Assembly: GCA_946548895.1 (NCBI GenBank)
Contig: CAMNQF010000014.1
Location: forward strand, 1 to 64,000
From: an uncultured bacterium
GTDB lineage: Bacteria > Bacillota > Clostridia > Oscillospirales > Oscillospiraceae
DNA length: 64,000 nucleotides
Reading direction: 5' to 3'
The notes under the pieces were generated by a model. It ran no database searches. It worked only from the letters and a program-made list of their open reading frames with translations, and was not told where the DNA came from. Made by a program: the position numbers and the translations under genes. How positions within the stretch are numbered: position 1 is the first letter of the stretch; each line of letters opens with the position of its first letter. Shown here piece after piece: positions 44,202 to 53,080 of this stretch.

Positions 44202-45929
44202 ATGAACCGTTTGAAGAAACACGACACCCTGATTCTGACCCTCGCCACCTTGGGGGCCGCGGCCCTGTTCATCTTTTTGTACTGGCGCTCCCTCATTCCC
44301 ATCGAGGCGGCGGAGCCCCAGCCCTCCAACGCCCTGGAGGACTGGGACGTTTCCCAGAGCAATATGAACGGAGCGCCCTTTCAGGAGGACAAGGGAATCT
44401 ATACCCAGGACGCCGGCATTTACGATGTGTACATCAGCGTGTTCCCCACCAAAGACAAGGACGGCAATATGCTGGACTTCTCCTGTTTCGATCTGCACAC
44501 CGCCCGGGACCACAGCTACAATCCCATCCTGAACTGCAACATTCAAATCCTGCCCGAGGGGGAAAAGCCGGACCCCTTGCTGGACCTGGACAATAAAAAC
44601 GCCACAATCCGGGTTCGGGGGAATTCCTCCCGGGGCGTCAGCTACAAAAGCTACAAAGTCAAGCTGGACCAGGAGGCGGGGGACTTCTTTGGGCAGACCA
44701 ATCTGAATATCAACAAGCACGCGGGAGACGTCAGCAAAATATCGACGAAACTCCAGACGGACCTTTTGGCGCGGGTGGATCACATCGGCAGCTACCGCAC
44801 CTATTTCATGCGCCTCTGGATCCGGGACGCCTCCCTGCCGGAGGATGAGCAGGAATTTGAGTATTATGGCCTGTACACGGAGACAGAGCAGCCCAATAAG
44901 ACCTATTTGGAGGCGCGGAGCCTGAGCAGCAACGCCGTCATGTACAAGGCCCAGGACTTCAGCTTTGCCCTCAACGACGCGCTGCGGAACGTTGACGATC
45001 CGCTCTACTCTGAGGAGGAGTTTGAGGGCGTCCTCAGCATCCGGGAGGGAAACAGCCACGAAAAGCTGCTGGCGATGCTGACGGCCGTCAATGATCCCAC
45101 GGCGAATTTTGAAGAGGTATTTCACACATATTTCGACGAGGAAAACTACCTGACGTGGCTGTCGTTCAACCTGCTGATGGGCAATGAGGATATCATCAAC
45201 CACAACTTCATTCTCTACAGCCCGGAAAACTCCGTGACATGGTATTTTATCCCCTGGGATTTTGACGGGGCGCTGAGGTTTGGGGAATACCGCTCCACCT
45301 TCAGCCAGCCGGACTCCCTGCGGGGAATCCAGACGCTGAATTCCGGCATTTTGCATCGGAGATATTTCCGGCTGGACGGCAGCCTTGACAAGCTGGAGCG
45401 CAAGATGCGGGAGCTGTTGAGCGAGTCCATCACGCGGGAGCTGACAGAGAGCCTGATTCGCTCATACAAGCCGGTGTTGGAAAAAACCATGGCGCTGCAG
45501 CCGGACATTGAGCTGTTGGATATGCCCCCGAATGAGCTGATTCCCTATGTAGACGGGCTGTATGACGGAATATTGAGCAATTATGAGGCCGTTTTCTCCG
45601 CGGCGAAGTACCCGGCCCCCATGTTTGTGGCACAGCCGGAGCGCTACCCGGACGGCTCCGTCAGGCTTGCCTGGGAGCCGTCCTACTCCTACCAGCAGCG
45701 GCCGGTCACTTATACCGTCCGCGTTTACGGCGATTACCAGATGCAAAACCTGCTCTATGAGCAAAGCGGCATCTCACAGACGGAGTGCTTTCTGGAGGAG
45801 CTGGGGAACGGGACTTACTATTTGCTGGTTACGGCCACAGACAGCATGGGCAATGAACAGCTCAGTATGGAACACTATGAGAGCGACGGCGTCTATGTAT
45901 TCGGCCTGCTGGAATTCACGCTGAAATGA
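44202..45929 (+). CDS. CotH kinase family protein, membrane anchored
   Basis: The 575-residue protein has an N-terminal signal anchor (LILTLATLGAAALFIFLYW) and a CotH domain on the outside: NATIRVRGNSSRG, YKVKLDQEAG, WYFIPWDFDGALRFG. The last contains the D-F-D metal-binding-like triad of CotH kinases. A C-terminal Fn3-like domain (SVRLAWEPSYSYQQRPVTYTVRVYGD) follows. Bacillus CotH phosphorylates spore-coat proteins; here the link with Pel, VTC and DUF4956 suggests action on surface or matrix protein. The start follows GAGGGGGG. It is part of the same operon, 14 nt after pelG. Confidence 0.85.
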   Translation: MNRLKKHDTLILTLATLGAAALFIFLYWRSLIPIEAAEPQPSNALEDWDVSQSNMNGAPFQEDKGIYTQDAGIYDVYISVFPTKDKDGNMLDFSCFDLHTARDHSYNPILNCNIQILPEGEKPDPLLDLDNKNATIRVRGNSSRGVSYKSYKVKLDQEAGDFFGQTNLNINKHAGDVSKISTKLQTDLLARVDHIGSYRTYFMRLWIRDASLPEDEQEFEYYGLYTETEQPNKTYLEARSLSSNAVMYKAQDFSFALNDALRNVDDPLYSEEEFEGVLSIREGNSHEKLLAMLTAVNDPTANFEEVFHTYFDEENYLTWLSFNLLMGNEDIINHNFILYSPENSVTWYFIPWDFDGALRFGEYRSTFSQPDSLRGIQTLNSGILHRRYFRLDGSLDKLERKMRELLSESITRELTESLIRSYKPVLEKTMALQPDIELLDMPPNELIPYVDGLYDGILSNYEAVFSAAKYPAPMFVAQPERYPDGSVRLAWEPSYSYQQRPVTYTVRVYGDYQMQNLLYEQSGISQTECFLEELGNGTYYLLVTATDSMGNEQLSMEHYESDGVYVFGLLEFTLK

Positions 45930-45938
45930 GGTGGGGGC

Positions 45939-46649
45939 ATGGAGTACCTGGGACACCGCCTTCGGCATGAGATCAAATACTACATCAACGACAGCGTCTA
46001 CCACACCCTCCGCGCCCGGCTGAACACCGTAGCGGCCCCCGACCCCAACATGAGGGACCCGGAGGGCTACCTCATCAGCAGCCTGTATTTCGACGACATA
46101 TACCACTCCGCCATGGAGGAGAAGCTCTCCGGCATCCAATTTCGGAAAAAGTACCGCCTGCGCTGCTACGGCCGCTCCGACGCCCGCATCAGCCTGGAAT
46201 GCAAGCGAAAATACGCAGAGTATATCTCCAAGGACAGCACGTTGGTGACCCGGGCGCAGTACGACGCCATTCTGGCGGGCGATTACGACTTTTGGGCCGG
46301 CGGTTCTTCCCCCCTGGGGCTGGAGGTCTACGCCCTGCACCATCGGAACCTGCTTAAGCCCACTGTGGCGGTAGAGTACCTGCGGGAGGCTTACGTAATG
46401 CCCCAGGGCAACGTGCGGATCACGTTTGACAAGGATGTCTCCGCCTCAATAGACGACTATGATATGTTCTCCCCGCACTATCAGACACGGCGCGTCCTGG
46501 AGCCGGGCGTCATGGTGCTGGAGGTCAAATTTGACGATTTCCTGCCGGACGCCATCCGTCAGATTCTGAAAACCGCCATGACAGAAAAATGCGCCATCTC
46601 CAAATACGTCATGTGTAGAGATGAGAAAAGGAGACTTTTACACCGATGA
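45939..46649 (+). CDS. VTC-domain protein (polyphosphate polymerase-like)
   Basis: The 236-residue cytoplasmic protein is a VTC domain of the CYTH-like triphosphate tunnel fold: LRHEIKYYINDSVYHTLRARL, LISSLYFDDIYHSAMEEK, KKYRLRCYGRSDARISLECKRK, VAVEYLREAYVMP, and EPGVMVLEVKFDDFLP. Lys/Arg/Glu positions line the tunnel that, in yeast Vtc4, polymerises ATP gamma-phosphate into polyphosphate. Whether this bacterial version makes polyphosphate or only binds phosphate compounds is unproved. It overlaps DUF4956 by ATGA, so the two are coupled. Confidence 0.85.
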   Translation: MEYLGHRLRHEIKYYINDSVYHTLRARLNTVAAPDPNMRDPEGYLISSLYFDDIYHSAMEEKLSGIQFRKKYRLRCYGRSDARISLECKRKYAEYISKDSTLVTRAQYDAILAGDYDFWAGGSSPLGLEVYALHHRNLLKPTVAVEYLREAYVMPQGNVRITFDKDVSASIDDYDMFSPHYQTRRVLEPGVMVLEVKFDDFLPDAIRQILKTAMTEKCAISKYVMCRDEKRRLLHR

Positions 46650-47311
46650 ACACATTTTCCGACATCTTTAAGAAGGGCTTTCTGGAGGAAACCGGCAATC
46701 TGACCACCAGCGGTTTCGCCATGTCCATGCTGGCGGCCTTCCTGTGCGGCATGATCGTTTACGCGGTCTACCGAATGTTTTATAAAGGCGTTATCTACAA
46801 CAACAATTTCAATATCCTGCTGGTCCTGACCAGCACCGTCACCTGCTTTATGGTCATCGTCATCAGTTCCAACGTGGTGCTCTCCCTGGGCATGGTGGGC
46901 GCGCTGTCCATTGTGCGCTACCGCACCGCGGTCAAGGACCCGCTGGACGTGGGCTTCCTCTTCTGGACGGTGGCGGTGGGCGTCACCTGCGGCGCGGGGC
47001 TGTACCTCATCTCCATCATGGGGACGGTGTTCATCGCCCTGGTGTACATTATGCTGGTGAAGGTCCGCAGCCGGAAGCACCAGTACCTGCTGATCGTGAA
47101 ATACCAGAACGAGGCGGCGGAAGCCGTGCGCCGGCAGCTGATGCCGCTGAAAAAAGTGCTGAAAAACAAAACCTCCACAAAAAATCAGACGGAGCTGACT
47201 TATGAGGTGCGCGTCTCCGCGGACAATACCGCGTTTGTCACCACCCTCTCCGAAGTGGAGGGCGTCGCCAACGCCGTGTTGGTAGAGTTTACCGGTGATT
47301 ATTTTGAGTAG
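46646..47311 (+). CDS. DUF4956 membrane protein
   Basis: The 221-residue protein has about four N-terminal TM helices including the conserved GMVGALSIVRYRTAVKDPLDVGFLFW, and a soluble C-terminal alpha/beta domain (ELTYEVRVSADNTAFVTTL). DUF4956 proteins are near-constant partners of VTC-domain and CotH proteins, and resemble the small membrane part of a transport or signalling complex. The function is unknown. Its C-terminus resembles the decayed DUF4956 fragment at 52909-53080. Confidence 0.85.
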   Translation: MNTFSDIFKKGFLEETGNLTTSGFAMSMLAAFLCGMIVYAVYRMFYKGVIYNNNFNILLVLTSTVTCFMVIVISSNVVLSLGMVGALSIVRYRTAVKDPLDVGFLFWTVAVGVTCGAGLYLISIMGTVFIALVYIMLVKVRSRKHQYLLIVKYQNEAAEAVRRQLMPLKKVLKNKTSTKNQTELTYEVRVSADNTAFVTTLSEVEGVANAVLVEFTGDYFE

Positions 47312-48686
47312 GAGATTTCACTGCGCCGCGGGAGCGGCGGCGATCATTGCCGTGCTGCTTTTGGCGGGACAGGCCGTGTCATCCGCCAGGGTACAGGGCA
47401 GCTTTGCGCAGTCGCAGGAGATCCTGTCCAATCCGGACCGGGGGTTTTATATCCAGGTCAGCACCGGACAGCCCGGCAAAATCACAGAGGCGGCCGAAGA
47501 AGTGCGCGTCATTCTCCTGACCTACGACATTGAGGATTATGCGCGGGAGGAGGACATTCCAAAGGAAAAGATAAATGAGCTGCGGGACGCCCTCCTCATG
47601 GCGAAAAAGGAACATTTGGGAATTGTTTTCCGGGCCGCCTATGGCTTCCATAAGGAGGTGAGGGAGCCGAAAGAGCTGAAAACCATCCGCCGACATATCA
47701 AGCAGATCTGCAATGAGCTCAACGATTACGCGGAGGAGATTTTAGTGGTCCAGGCGGGAATGCTGGGCGAGTATGGCGAATGGCACTCCAGCCGCTTTCT
47801 GGATGACTCGGAGGATGAGAGCCGGGAAAACCGCGTGTATGTTTTAAGGCAGTGGGAGAAATATCTGGATCCGGGCATTTTAGTGGCGGTGCGCCGCCCA
47901 AAATTTGTGCGGGAGGCGTGGGAGGAAGGCGTCCTGTCCGGCCGGCTGGGCGTACACAATGACGCGCTGCTGTCCACACAGAGCGATATGGGTACCTACG
48001 ATGACCCGGACATGGACCGGGAGGCGGAATTGGCCTGGATGCGGGATCATTTGGCCGGCCAGTACAACGGCGGAGAAATGCCCACCCAGGGACCGCTCAA
48101 CGAGCCCCAAAACGCGGACCGTGAATTCTCCATGCTCCACCTGAGCTATCTGAACGCAAAGTATAACCGAACCGTCATAGAGAGCTGGTCCCGCCAGTGG
48201 TTCCAAGGGATGAGCGCCAAGCAGTATCTGGAAAACCGCCTGGGCTACCGCCTGTATATCTCTGAATTGAGCGCAAATATGTTCATTTCCAGTGAAAGGC
48301 TGTCCAGCGCGGGTTTGGACCTTGAGTTGAGCCTCACAAACTCGGGGTATGCCCAGTTGCCCGGGAAATACAAGCTGTTTTTGTCCGTTGACAACGGGAT
48401 CATGCGAACCTACCAGCCGGTCCAGCTGCCCGCGCTGAACCAGATCGTCAACGGCCAGACGGTGACCGCCCAAGTGACGGTCAAGGTCCCGCAGGAGTTT
48501 TGCGAGGAAATGGGCCCCATTACCATCGGCATTAAGATCGCTCCGGCACAGGGCGCGTTTGAAAAAACCTGTGTTCTGCTGGCAAATACCGGCGTTAACC
48601 GCCAGGATGGAATCAACGGGTTTATGCAGCTGTCGCCGGCTCTGGGCTCCAGCTATCGGACATCAATACAGATTGCCAAGAATTGA
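47295..48686 (+). CDS. Exported DUF4874/DUF4832 protein (putative glycosidase-like)
   Basis: The 463-residue protein has a signal peptide (CAAGAAAIIAVLLLAGQAVSSA). An N-terminal TIM-barrel-like DUF4874 region follows with LSNPDRGFYIQ, LLTYDIEDYA and VVQAGMLGEYGEWH. The middle has NEPQNADREFSMLHLSYLN, and a C-terminal DUF4832 beta domain contains LELSLTNSGYAQLPGKYKLF. The layout suggests a carbohydrate-active enzyme outside the cell, perhaps trimming or anchoring the exopolysaccharide. This is inference. The GTG start at 47295 overlaps the DUF4956 end by 17 nt. Confidence 0.75.
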   Translation: MIILSRRFHCAAGAAAIIAVLLLAGQAVSSARVQGSFAQSQEILSNPDRGFYIQVSTGQPGKITEAAEEVRVILLTYDIEDYAREEDIPKEKINELRDALLMAKKEHLGIVFRAAYGFHKEVREPKELKTIRRHIKQICNELNDYAEEILVVQAGMLGEYGEWHSSRFLDDSEDESRENRVYVLRQWEKYLDPGILVAVRRPKFVREAWEEGVLSGRLGVHNDALLSTQSDMGTYDDPDMDREAELAWMRDHLAGQYNGGEMPTQGPLNEPQNADREFSMLHLSYLNAKYNRTVIESWSRQWFQGMSAKQYLENRLGYRLYISELSANMFISSERLSSAGLDLELSLTNSGYAQLPGKYKLFLSVDNGIMRTYQPVQLPALNQIVNGQTVTAQVTVKVPQEFCEEMGPITIGIKIAPAQGAFEKTCVLLANTGVNRQDGINGFMQLSPALGSSYRTSIQIAKN

Positions 48687-48754
48687 CCGCATACGCCGCC
48701 GGTTGGGATGCCGTTTCATGAACCGCTCCGGCCCGCGACACACTTGTATAGCGC

Positions 48755-48793
48755 GAGATGCCCGCCGGCGGCCCGGCGGGCATCTCTTTTTTT
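48755..48793 (+). terminator. pel operon terminator
   Basis: A perfect 14-bp stem (GAGATGCCCGCCGG with CCGGCGGGCATCTC, 4-nt loop) followed by seven T. It closes the 12-kb pel/CotH/VTC operon. The 226-nt gap from 48687 to 48912 has no gene; near 48870 an AGA loop flanked by GCGCGC repeats may be a weak terminator for the opposing pst operon. Confidence 0.92.
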
Positions 48794-48912
48794 GGCAGGC
48801 TGGCGGCGAAATAAAAACGGGAGTCCTTCGGGGCACTGGCCTGGAAATCTGATAAGGCGCGCAGAGCGCGCGGCCCAATGCCGCGGATGGCCGCCGATCC
48901 CTCCGCGGCAGA

Positions 48913-49174
48913 TCACAGCGCCACTCCCTTGTGCTCCCCGGTGACGGCGAAAATGACCCATTTCGCAGATGTGCCCCACATCCTCCGGCACATAGCCGCC
49001 GGGCAGCATGGTCAGCACGATCTCCGCTTCCAGGCGGCCGACTTTCTCCGCAAGGGTTTTGTCGCCCTCCGCCAGGGCTTTGGCCGCCAGGGAAATGGCC
49101 TCCTCGCACAGCGCGCCCATTTGAATCAGCTCCCGGTTCAGCAAAGAGAGCTGTTCGTCAAATTTGCTCCGCAT
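48913..49174 (-). pseudogene. phoU: phoU remnant (internal deletion plus frameshift)
   Basis: PhoU is a phosphate-signalling partner of PstB of about 215 residues. ATG 49174 opens a good PhoU N-terminus (MRSKFDEQLSLLNRELIQMG, EEAISLAAKALAEGDKTLAEKV) for about 52 residues. The central ~130 residues are then missing. After a short garbled stretch (GYVPEDVGHICE) a different frame supplies the typical PhoU end WVIFAVTGEHKGVAL, stopping at 48913. The ORF track's 152-residue ORF runs past this in the wrong frame. So phoU is broken although pstSCAB upstream is intact. It lies three nt downstream of pstB. Confidence 0.75.
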
Positions 49175-49177
49175 GGT

Positions 49178-49933
49178 TCACCCAAACCTCCCTGTGATAT
49201 AGTCCTCCGTCCGCTTGTCCGACGGCTGGGAGAACAGCCGCTCCGTCTCCCCGCACTCCACGAGCTCCCCCAACAGGAAGAACGCCGTGCGGTCCGAAAC
49301 ACGGACGGCCTGCTGCATATTGTGGGTCACGATGACAATGGTGTACCGCTCCTTCAGCTGCATGGCCAGCTCTTCAATTCTGGAGGTGGAGATCGGGTCC
49401 AGGGCGCTGGTGGGCTCATCCATCAGCAGCACCTTGGGCTCCACCGCCAGGGCCCGGGCGATGCACAGCCGCTGCTGCTGGCCGCCGGACAGGCCCAGGG
49501 CGTTCTTTTTCAGCCGGTCCTTCACCTCGTCCCAGATGGCCGCCCCCCGCAGGGAGCGCTCTACCAGTTCGTCCAGCCGCGCCCGGTTCTTGATCCCGTG
49601 GGTCCGGGGACCGTAGGCCACGTTGTCATAGATGGACATGGGAAAGGGGTTGGGCTTTTGGAATACCATGCCGATCTCCCGGCGCAGGGCGTTCACGTCC
49701 AGGCCGGGGGCAAAGATGTCCTGCTCCCCGTATTTCACCTCCCCGGTGACCTTGACGCCGGGGATCAGGTCGTTCATTCGGTTCAGCGTTTTCAGGAAGG
49801 TGGACTTGCCGCAGCCGGAGGGGCCGATGAGCGCGGTGATATTGTTCTCCGGAATGGTAATGTGAATGTTTTTCAGGGCCTGAACGGAGCCGTACCACAG
49901 GCATAAGTCTTTCGCGGTGATGATGTCGTTCAT
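49178..49933 (-). CDS. pstB: PstB, phosphate ABC transporter ATP-binding protein
   Basis: The 251-residue ATPase has Walker A ([10 protein letters not shown]), the Q-loop region [20 protein letters not shown] typical of PstB, the ABC signature [16 protein letters not shown], and Walker B ([13 protein letters not shown]). The true start is ATG 49933, overlapping the pstA stop as ATGA; the ORF track runs over 100 codons too far upstream. It couples ATP hydrolysis to phosphate uptake by PstC/PstA. Length is normal (250-260 aa). Confidence 0.95.
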   Translation of the reverse strand: MNDIITAKDLCLWYGSVQALKNIHITIPENNITALIGPSGCGKSTFLKTLNRMNDLIPGVKVTGEVKYGEQDIFAPGLDVNALRREIGMVFQKPNPFPMSIYDNVAYGPRTHGIKNRARLDELVERSLRGAAIWDEVKDRLKKNALGLSGGQQQRLCIARALAVEPKVLLMDEPTSALDPISTSRIEELAMQLKERYTIVIVTHNMQQAVRVSDRTAFFLLGELVECGETERLFSQPSDKRTEDYITGRFG

Positions 49934-50793
49934 AGGGCACGACCTTTCTTGAAGTACCGGCCGGTCAGGGCGGCGGCCAGGTTGACGCACAGCGTCAGCA
50001 GCATTAGGATGGCGGCGATGGCGAAGGAGGCCCCCGCCGCGCCGGGGGTGGGGTCGCTGACGTAGAGGTACAGCGCCACGGTGAGGGTGGCCCCGGGACT
50101 GCGCAGGGCGCTGAAAAAGCCGTTGAGGGTATGGGCGAAGCCCGCCGTGAACAGCAGCGCCGCCGACTCCCCCAGAACGCGCCCCGCCGACAGGACGCAG
50201 CCGGTGACGATGCCGTCCACGCAGCCGGGGAGCACCACCGTGCGGATCACCCGCCACCGCCCGGCCCCCAGGCCGAACGCCCCCTCCCGCAGGCTCATGG
50301 GTACGGTTTTCAGGCTCTCCTGGGCGGTGCGCATGACGGTGGGCAGGTTCATGACCGCCAGCGTCAGCGCCCCGGCCAGCAGGCAGGACCCGAAGGTGTT
50401 AGCGAAAACCAGCATCCCCACCAGCCCGAAAATGATGGACGGAATGCCGGACAGAGTTTCCGCCGCGTACTCGATGGCGGCTGTCAGGCGCTTGTTTTGC
50501 GCGTACTCCGTCAGGTAAATAGCCGCGCCCACCCCCAAGGGAAGCACAATGAGCAGGGCGGCCAGAATGATGTACAGGGTGTTGAGGATGTCGGGCAGGA
50601 TGCCGATGGAGCCGGCGAGATAGCTGGGCTTGGTGGACACCAGTTCCCAGGTGATGTGGGGAATTCCGCTGGCCAGCACCCAGCCGATGAGGAACAGGGC
50701 CAGGCCGCAGGTGAGGGCCGTCGAGAGAAGCATCAGGGCCTTCGCCAGGGCGGCGCGGGCCCTCCGGGCCGGGGACATGGACCGCTTCAGCAT
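49930..50793 (-). CDS. pstA: PstA, phosphate ABC transporter permease
   Basis: The 287-residue permease has six TM segments and the MetI-like permease loop ([31 protein letters not shown]). ATG 50793 follows GGAGGG and overlaps the pstC end by seven nt. The N-terminal [15 protein letters not shown] and the [19 protein letters not shown] loop fit PstA. It pairs with PstC to form the channel. Confidence 0.93.
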   Translation of the reverse strand: MLKRSMSPARRARAALAKALMLLSTALTCGLALFLIGWVLASGIPHITWELVSTKPSYLAGSIGILPDILNTLYIILAALLIVLPLGVGAAIYLTEYAQNKRLTAAIEYAAETLSGIPSIIFGLVGMLVFANTFGSCLLAGALTLAVMNLPTVMRTAQESLKTVPMSLREGAFGLGAGRWRVIRTVVLPGCVDGIVTGCVLSAGRVLGESAALLFTAGFAHTLNGFFSALRSPGATLTVALYLYVSDPTPGAAGASFAIAAILMLLTLCVNLAAALTGRYFKKGRAL

Positions 50794-51671
50794 GGCGAGC
50801 CCTCCTTATCCCGTTTGAGGAAGAAGTTCAGCGCCGCGTTGACCAGCAGGATGAACAGGAACAGCACCAGGGCGATGGAAAACAGCGCCTGCTGGTGAAG
50901 GCTGCCCTGCCGGGAATAGGCCATCTCGCTGGCCACGGCGGTGGTGAGGAAGCGGACGCTCTCAAACAGCGAGGGCATATTAGGGGCGTTGCCGGATACC
51001 ATCATCACCGCCATGGCCTCGCCAATGGCACGGCCCACCCCCAGCACCACCGCCGCGGCAATGCCGCTGCGGGCGGCGGGGACAGACACCCGGAACCAGG
51101 TCTCCACCGGGGTGGCCCCCAGGGCCAGGGAGGCGTCCTCATACTCCTGGGGCACCGCCTCCAGGGCGGTGACGGACACCTTGATGATGGAGGGCAGGAT
51201 CATCACCGCCAGCACCACAATGGCCGAGAGCAGGCTGGCCCCGTCGGGGACGTGGAAGGCCGCCCGGACGGCGGGCACCAGCACCAGCATCCCCACCAGC
51301 CCGTACACCACCGAGGGGATGCCCGCCAGCAGGCTCACCGCCCCCTCCGCCGCCGTTTTCACCTTGGGCGGGGCCAGCTTGGCCAGGCAGACCGCCGTGA
51401 AAAAGCCCACCGGCACCCCGAACAGCACGGCCCCGGCGGTGCCGCAGACACTGGTGAGGAGGAAGGGCAGAATGCCGAATTGGGGCTGGGCCGCCGTGGA
51501 TGCCCAGGTATCCCCCAGCAAAAAGTCCGGCAGGCCGATCTGGAGGATGGCGGGGATGCCGGACAGGATCAGGTACACGGTAATCAGCAGCACACAGCCC
51601 ACCGTCACCAGGCCCAGCAGCAGGAATACGCCGTGAACGGCGCGCTCCAGCGCCTGTTCTTTCTTGCGCAT
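50787..51671 (-). CDS. pstC: PstC, phosphate ABC transporter permease
   Basis: The 294-residue permease has six TM segments, the PstC-type start (RAVHGVFLLLGLVTVGCVLLITVYLILSGIP in two parts), a periplasmic-type loop with LGDTWASTAAQPQFGILPFLLTS, and the cytoplasmic EAA-like loop (EAVPQEYEDASLALGATPVET). ATG 51671 follows GAGAGGA. Overlaps pstA by seven nt, so they are coupled. Confidence 0.93.
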   Translation of the reverse strand: MRKKEQALERAVHGVFLLLGLVTVGCVLLITVYLILSGIPAILQIGLPDFLLGDTWASTAAQPQFGILPFLLTSVCGTAGAVLFGVPVGFFTAVCLAKLAPPKVKTAAEGAVSLLAGIPSVVYGLVGMLVLVPAVRAAFHVPDGASLLSAIVVLAVMILPSIIKVSVTALEAVPQEYEDASLALGATPVETWFRVSVPAARSGIAAAVVLGVGRAIGEAMAVMMVSGNAPNMPSLFESVRFLTTAVASEMAYSRQGSLHQQALFSIALVLFLFILLVNAALNFFLKRDKEGSPC

Positions 51672-51702
51672 GATGGGTTTTCCTCTCTTGGGGCGGGGCG
51701 GC

Positions 51703-52518
51703 TCAGTTGGCCGCCACCGCGCCCGCGCCGGAGATGAGCTGGGCCGCGTCGGGAGACGTGGCGAAGTCGAAGAACTTCTGCGCCGCTTCGGACAGGGGGG
51801 TGTCCGACTTGGTCACAAGGACGAAGGGGCGCTGGATGAGGTAGGTTCCGCCTTTCACCGTATCCTCGCTGGGGGCCACGCCGTCCACGGTGAGCGTTTT
51901 GACCGTATCGTCCACCGAGGCCATGGAAGCGTAGCCAATGGCGTCCGGGTTCTGGGCCACGGCGGTAATGACGCTGCCGGTGGAGGTCAGCTCCTGACGG
52001 TATTGGCACTGGTCCGCCGTGCCGGTGATGGACTCGAAGCCGTCCCGGGTGCCGCTGCCCGCCTCACGGCCAATGAGAACGATCTGGGCGTCGTTTCCGC
52101 CCACGTCCTTCCAGTTGGTGATCTCGCCGGTGTAAATTTTGCCGATGGTCTCTACATCCAGGTCCGCCACCGGGTTGTCCGGGTGGACGACGACCGCGAT
52201 GCCGTCATAGGCCAGGACGGTGCCGGTCAGGCCCTGGGCGGTTTCCTCCTCCTTCAGGCTCCGGCTGCTCAGGCCGATGTCGCAGCGGCCCTCCAGCACC
52301 GCCTGGATGCCGGAGCCGGAACCGGTGGGGTTGTAAGTAAAGGTGACGGCCTGGTTCTCCCCCTCAAAGGCTTCGCCCAGGGCGCCGATGACCTCCTTCA
52401 TGGAGGTGGAGCCGTCGGTAGCCACCGTGCCGCCGGCGCTCTGCGCGCATCCGGCCAGGGCGGTCAGGGCCAGGGCGGAAGCCAGCGCAATACCTGCAAA
52501 TTTTTTCATGAGGTTCAT
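51703..52518 (-). CDS. pstS: PstS, phosphate-binding lipoprotein
   Basis: The 271-residue lipoprotein has a signal peptide with lipobox LTALAGC (Cys24 lipidated) and the PstS phosphate-binding motifs TDGSTSMKEVI, YNPTGSGSGIQA and IGREAGSGTRDGFE. It is anchored on the outer face of the membrane and hands phosphate to PstCA. ATG 52518 has AAAGGAG 8 nt upstream. It is the first gene of the pst operon and lies right after a possible Pho-box region and a decayed gene cluster. Confidence 0.94.
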   Translation of the reverse strand: MNLMKKFAGIALASALALTALAGCAQSAGGTVATDGSTSMKEVIGALGEAFEGENQAVTFTYNPTGSGSGIQAVLEGRCDIGLSSRSLKEEETAQGLTGTVLAYDGIAVVVHPDNPVADLDVETIGKIYTGEITNWKDVGGNDAQIVLIGREAGSGTRDGFESITGTADQCQYRQELTSTGSVITAVAQNPDAIGYASMASVDDTVKTLTVDGVAPSEDTVKGGTYLIQRPFVLVTKSDTPLSEAAQKFFDFATSPDAAQLISGAGAVAAN

Positions 52519-52568
52519 AACAAATTCTCCTTTCCATTTCTGGGTACAAGGAAAGGATACCGCCAGTT

Positions 52569-52608
52569 CGTAAAGTTCAAAAGAGCAGTTTGGTAAATTT
52601 GGCGTAAA
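52569..52608 (-). promoter_or_regulatory. Candidate Pho box upstream of pstS
   Basis: On the minus strand, TTTACG (52608-52603) and TTTACC (52597-52592) are 11 bp apart, and a third TTTACG is at 52574-52569. Firmicute PhoP boxes are TT(A/C/T)ACA-like direct repeats with 11-bp period, placed upstream of pst. The third copy is out of phase by one base. No good -35 is visible (a TATCCT -10-like box lies about 40 nt before the ATG), which fits activator dependence. Confidence 0.4.
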
Positions 52609-52611
52609 ATT

Positions 52612-52904
52612 TCAGCGGATGGTTCGCCGGGGAAGTTTCCGCCCGGGGCCGCCGCTGCCCATGCCGCCCATATCCGGCAGGGAAAGGCCGGAAAGGATTC
52701 AAAGCCCTCGGGCGGCTGGGCCTGCCCGCCGTCCCGGCCGCTGCCCCGGCCGCCGCCAAAGCTCATGCTGTCCGGCTTGCAGGGCTCGCCGCAGTCCCGC
52801 CCGTAATTGCGCCGGAGGAAGCTGTCCTCCACTGGCGGTGACATAAGCAGGCAGAACGCGGTGGCAGCGGCACAGATGCGGTCCATATATTTGTGCGCTG
52901 ACAT
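52612..52904 (-). pseudogene. CotH-family gene remnant
   Basis: ATG 52904 opens MSAHKYMDRICAAATAFCLL, like the N-terminal anchor of CotH proteins in VTC-DUF4956-CotH operons. The sequence then jumps to SFLRRNYGRDCGEPCKPDSMSFGGGRG, a CotH internal segment. In another frame it gives the Gly/Met-rich tail LPDMGGMGSGGPGRKLP, stopping at 52612. Most of the catalytic domain is deleted and a frameshift follows. The ORF-track ORF (52515-52904) reads through into the pstS start region and is not a real gene end. Confidence 0.7.
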
Positions 52905-52908
52905 GGCA

Positions 52909-53080
52909 TCACCCCATGTCAGCGCCGTTGCAGCTCACCAGCGCCGCGCACCCCTTCCAGCGCGCACAGGCGATTGACGAAATCCGTGTCGTCACTTTGG
53001 AGCCGGATCTCCAGGTTCAGCTCAACAAGCCCCTGCTGCACCGTTTTGTTTGTGACGGTCAGCGCTTGGTGTTGTTTTCC
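52909..53080 (-). pseudogene. DUF4956 gene remnant (C-terminus only)
   Basis: One frame reads ALTVTNKTVQQGLVELNLEI and DTDFVNRLCALEGVRG, which matches the C-terminal soluble domain of DUF4956 proteins (compare the intact copy's ELTYEVRVSADNTAFVTTL and EVEGV). A one-base shift is needed for the end, ALVSCNGADMG, stopping at 52909 just before the CotH remnant. All membrane helices are gone. Not in the ORF track. Confidence 0.65.

Noticed and set aside
48716-49174. 152-residue ORF as a complete PhoU
   Set aside because: Only the first ~52 residues are PhoU-like; the end is out of frame relative to the true C-terminus.
52515-52904. 129-residue ORF as an independent gene
   Set aside because: It consists of CotH-like pieces joined by deletion and then reads into the pstS start region in a wrong frame.
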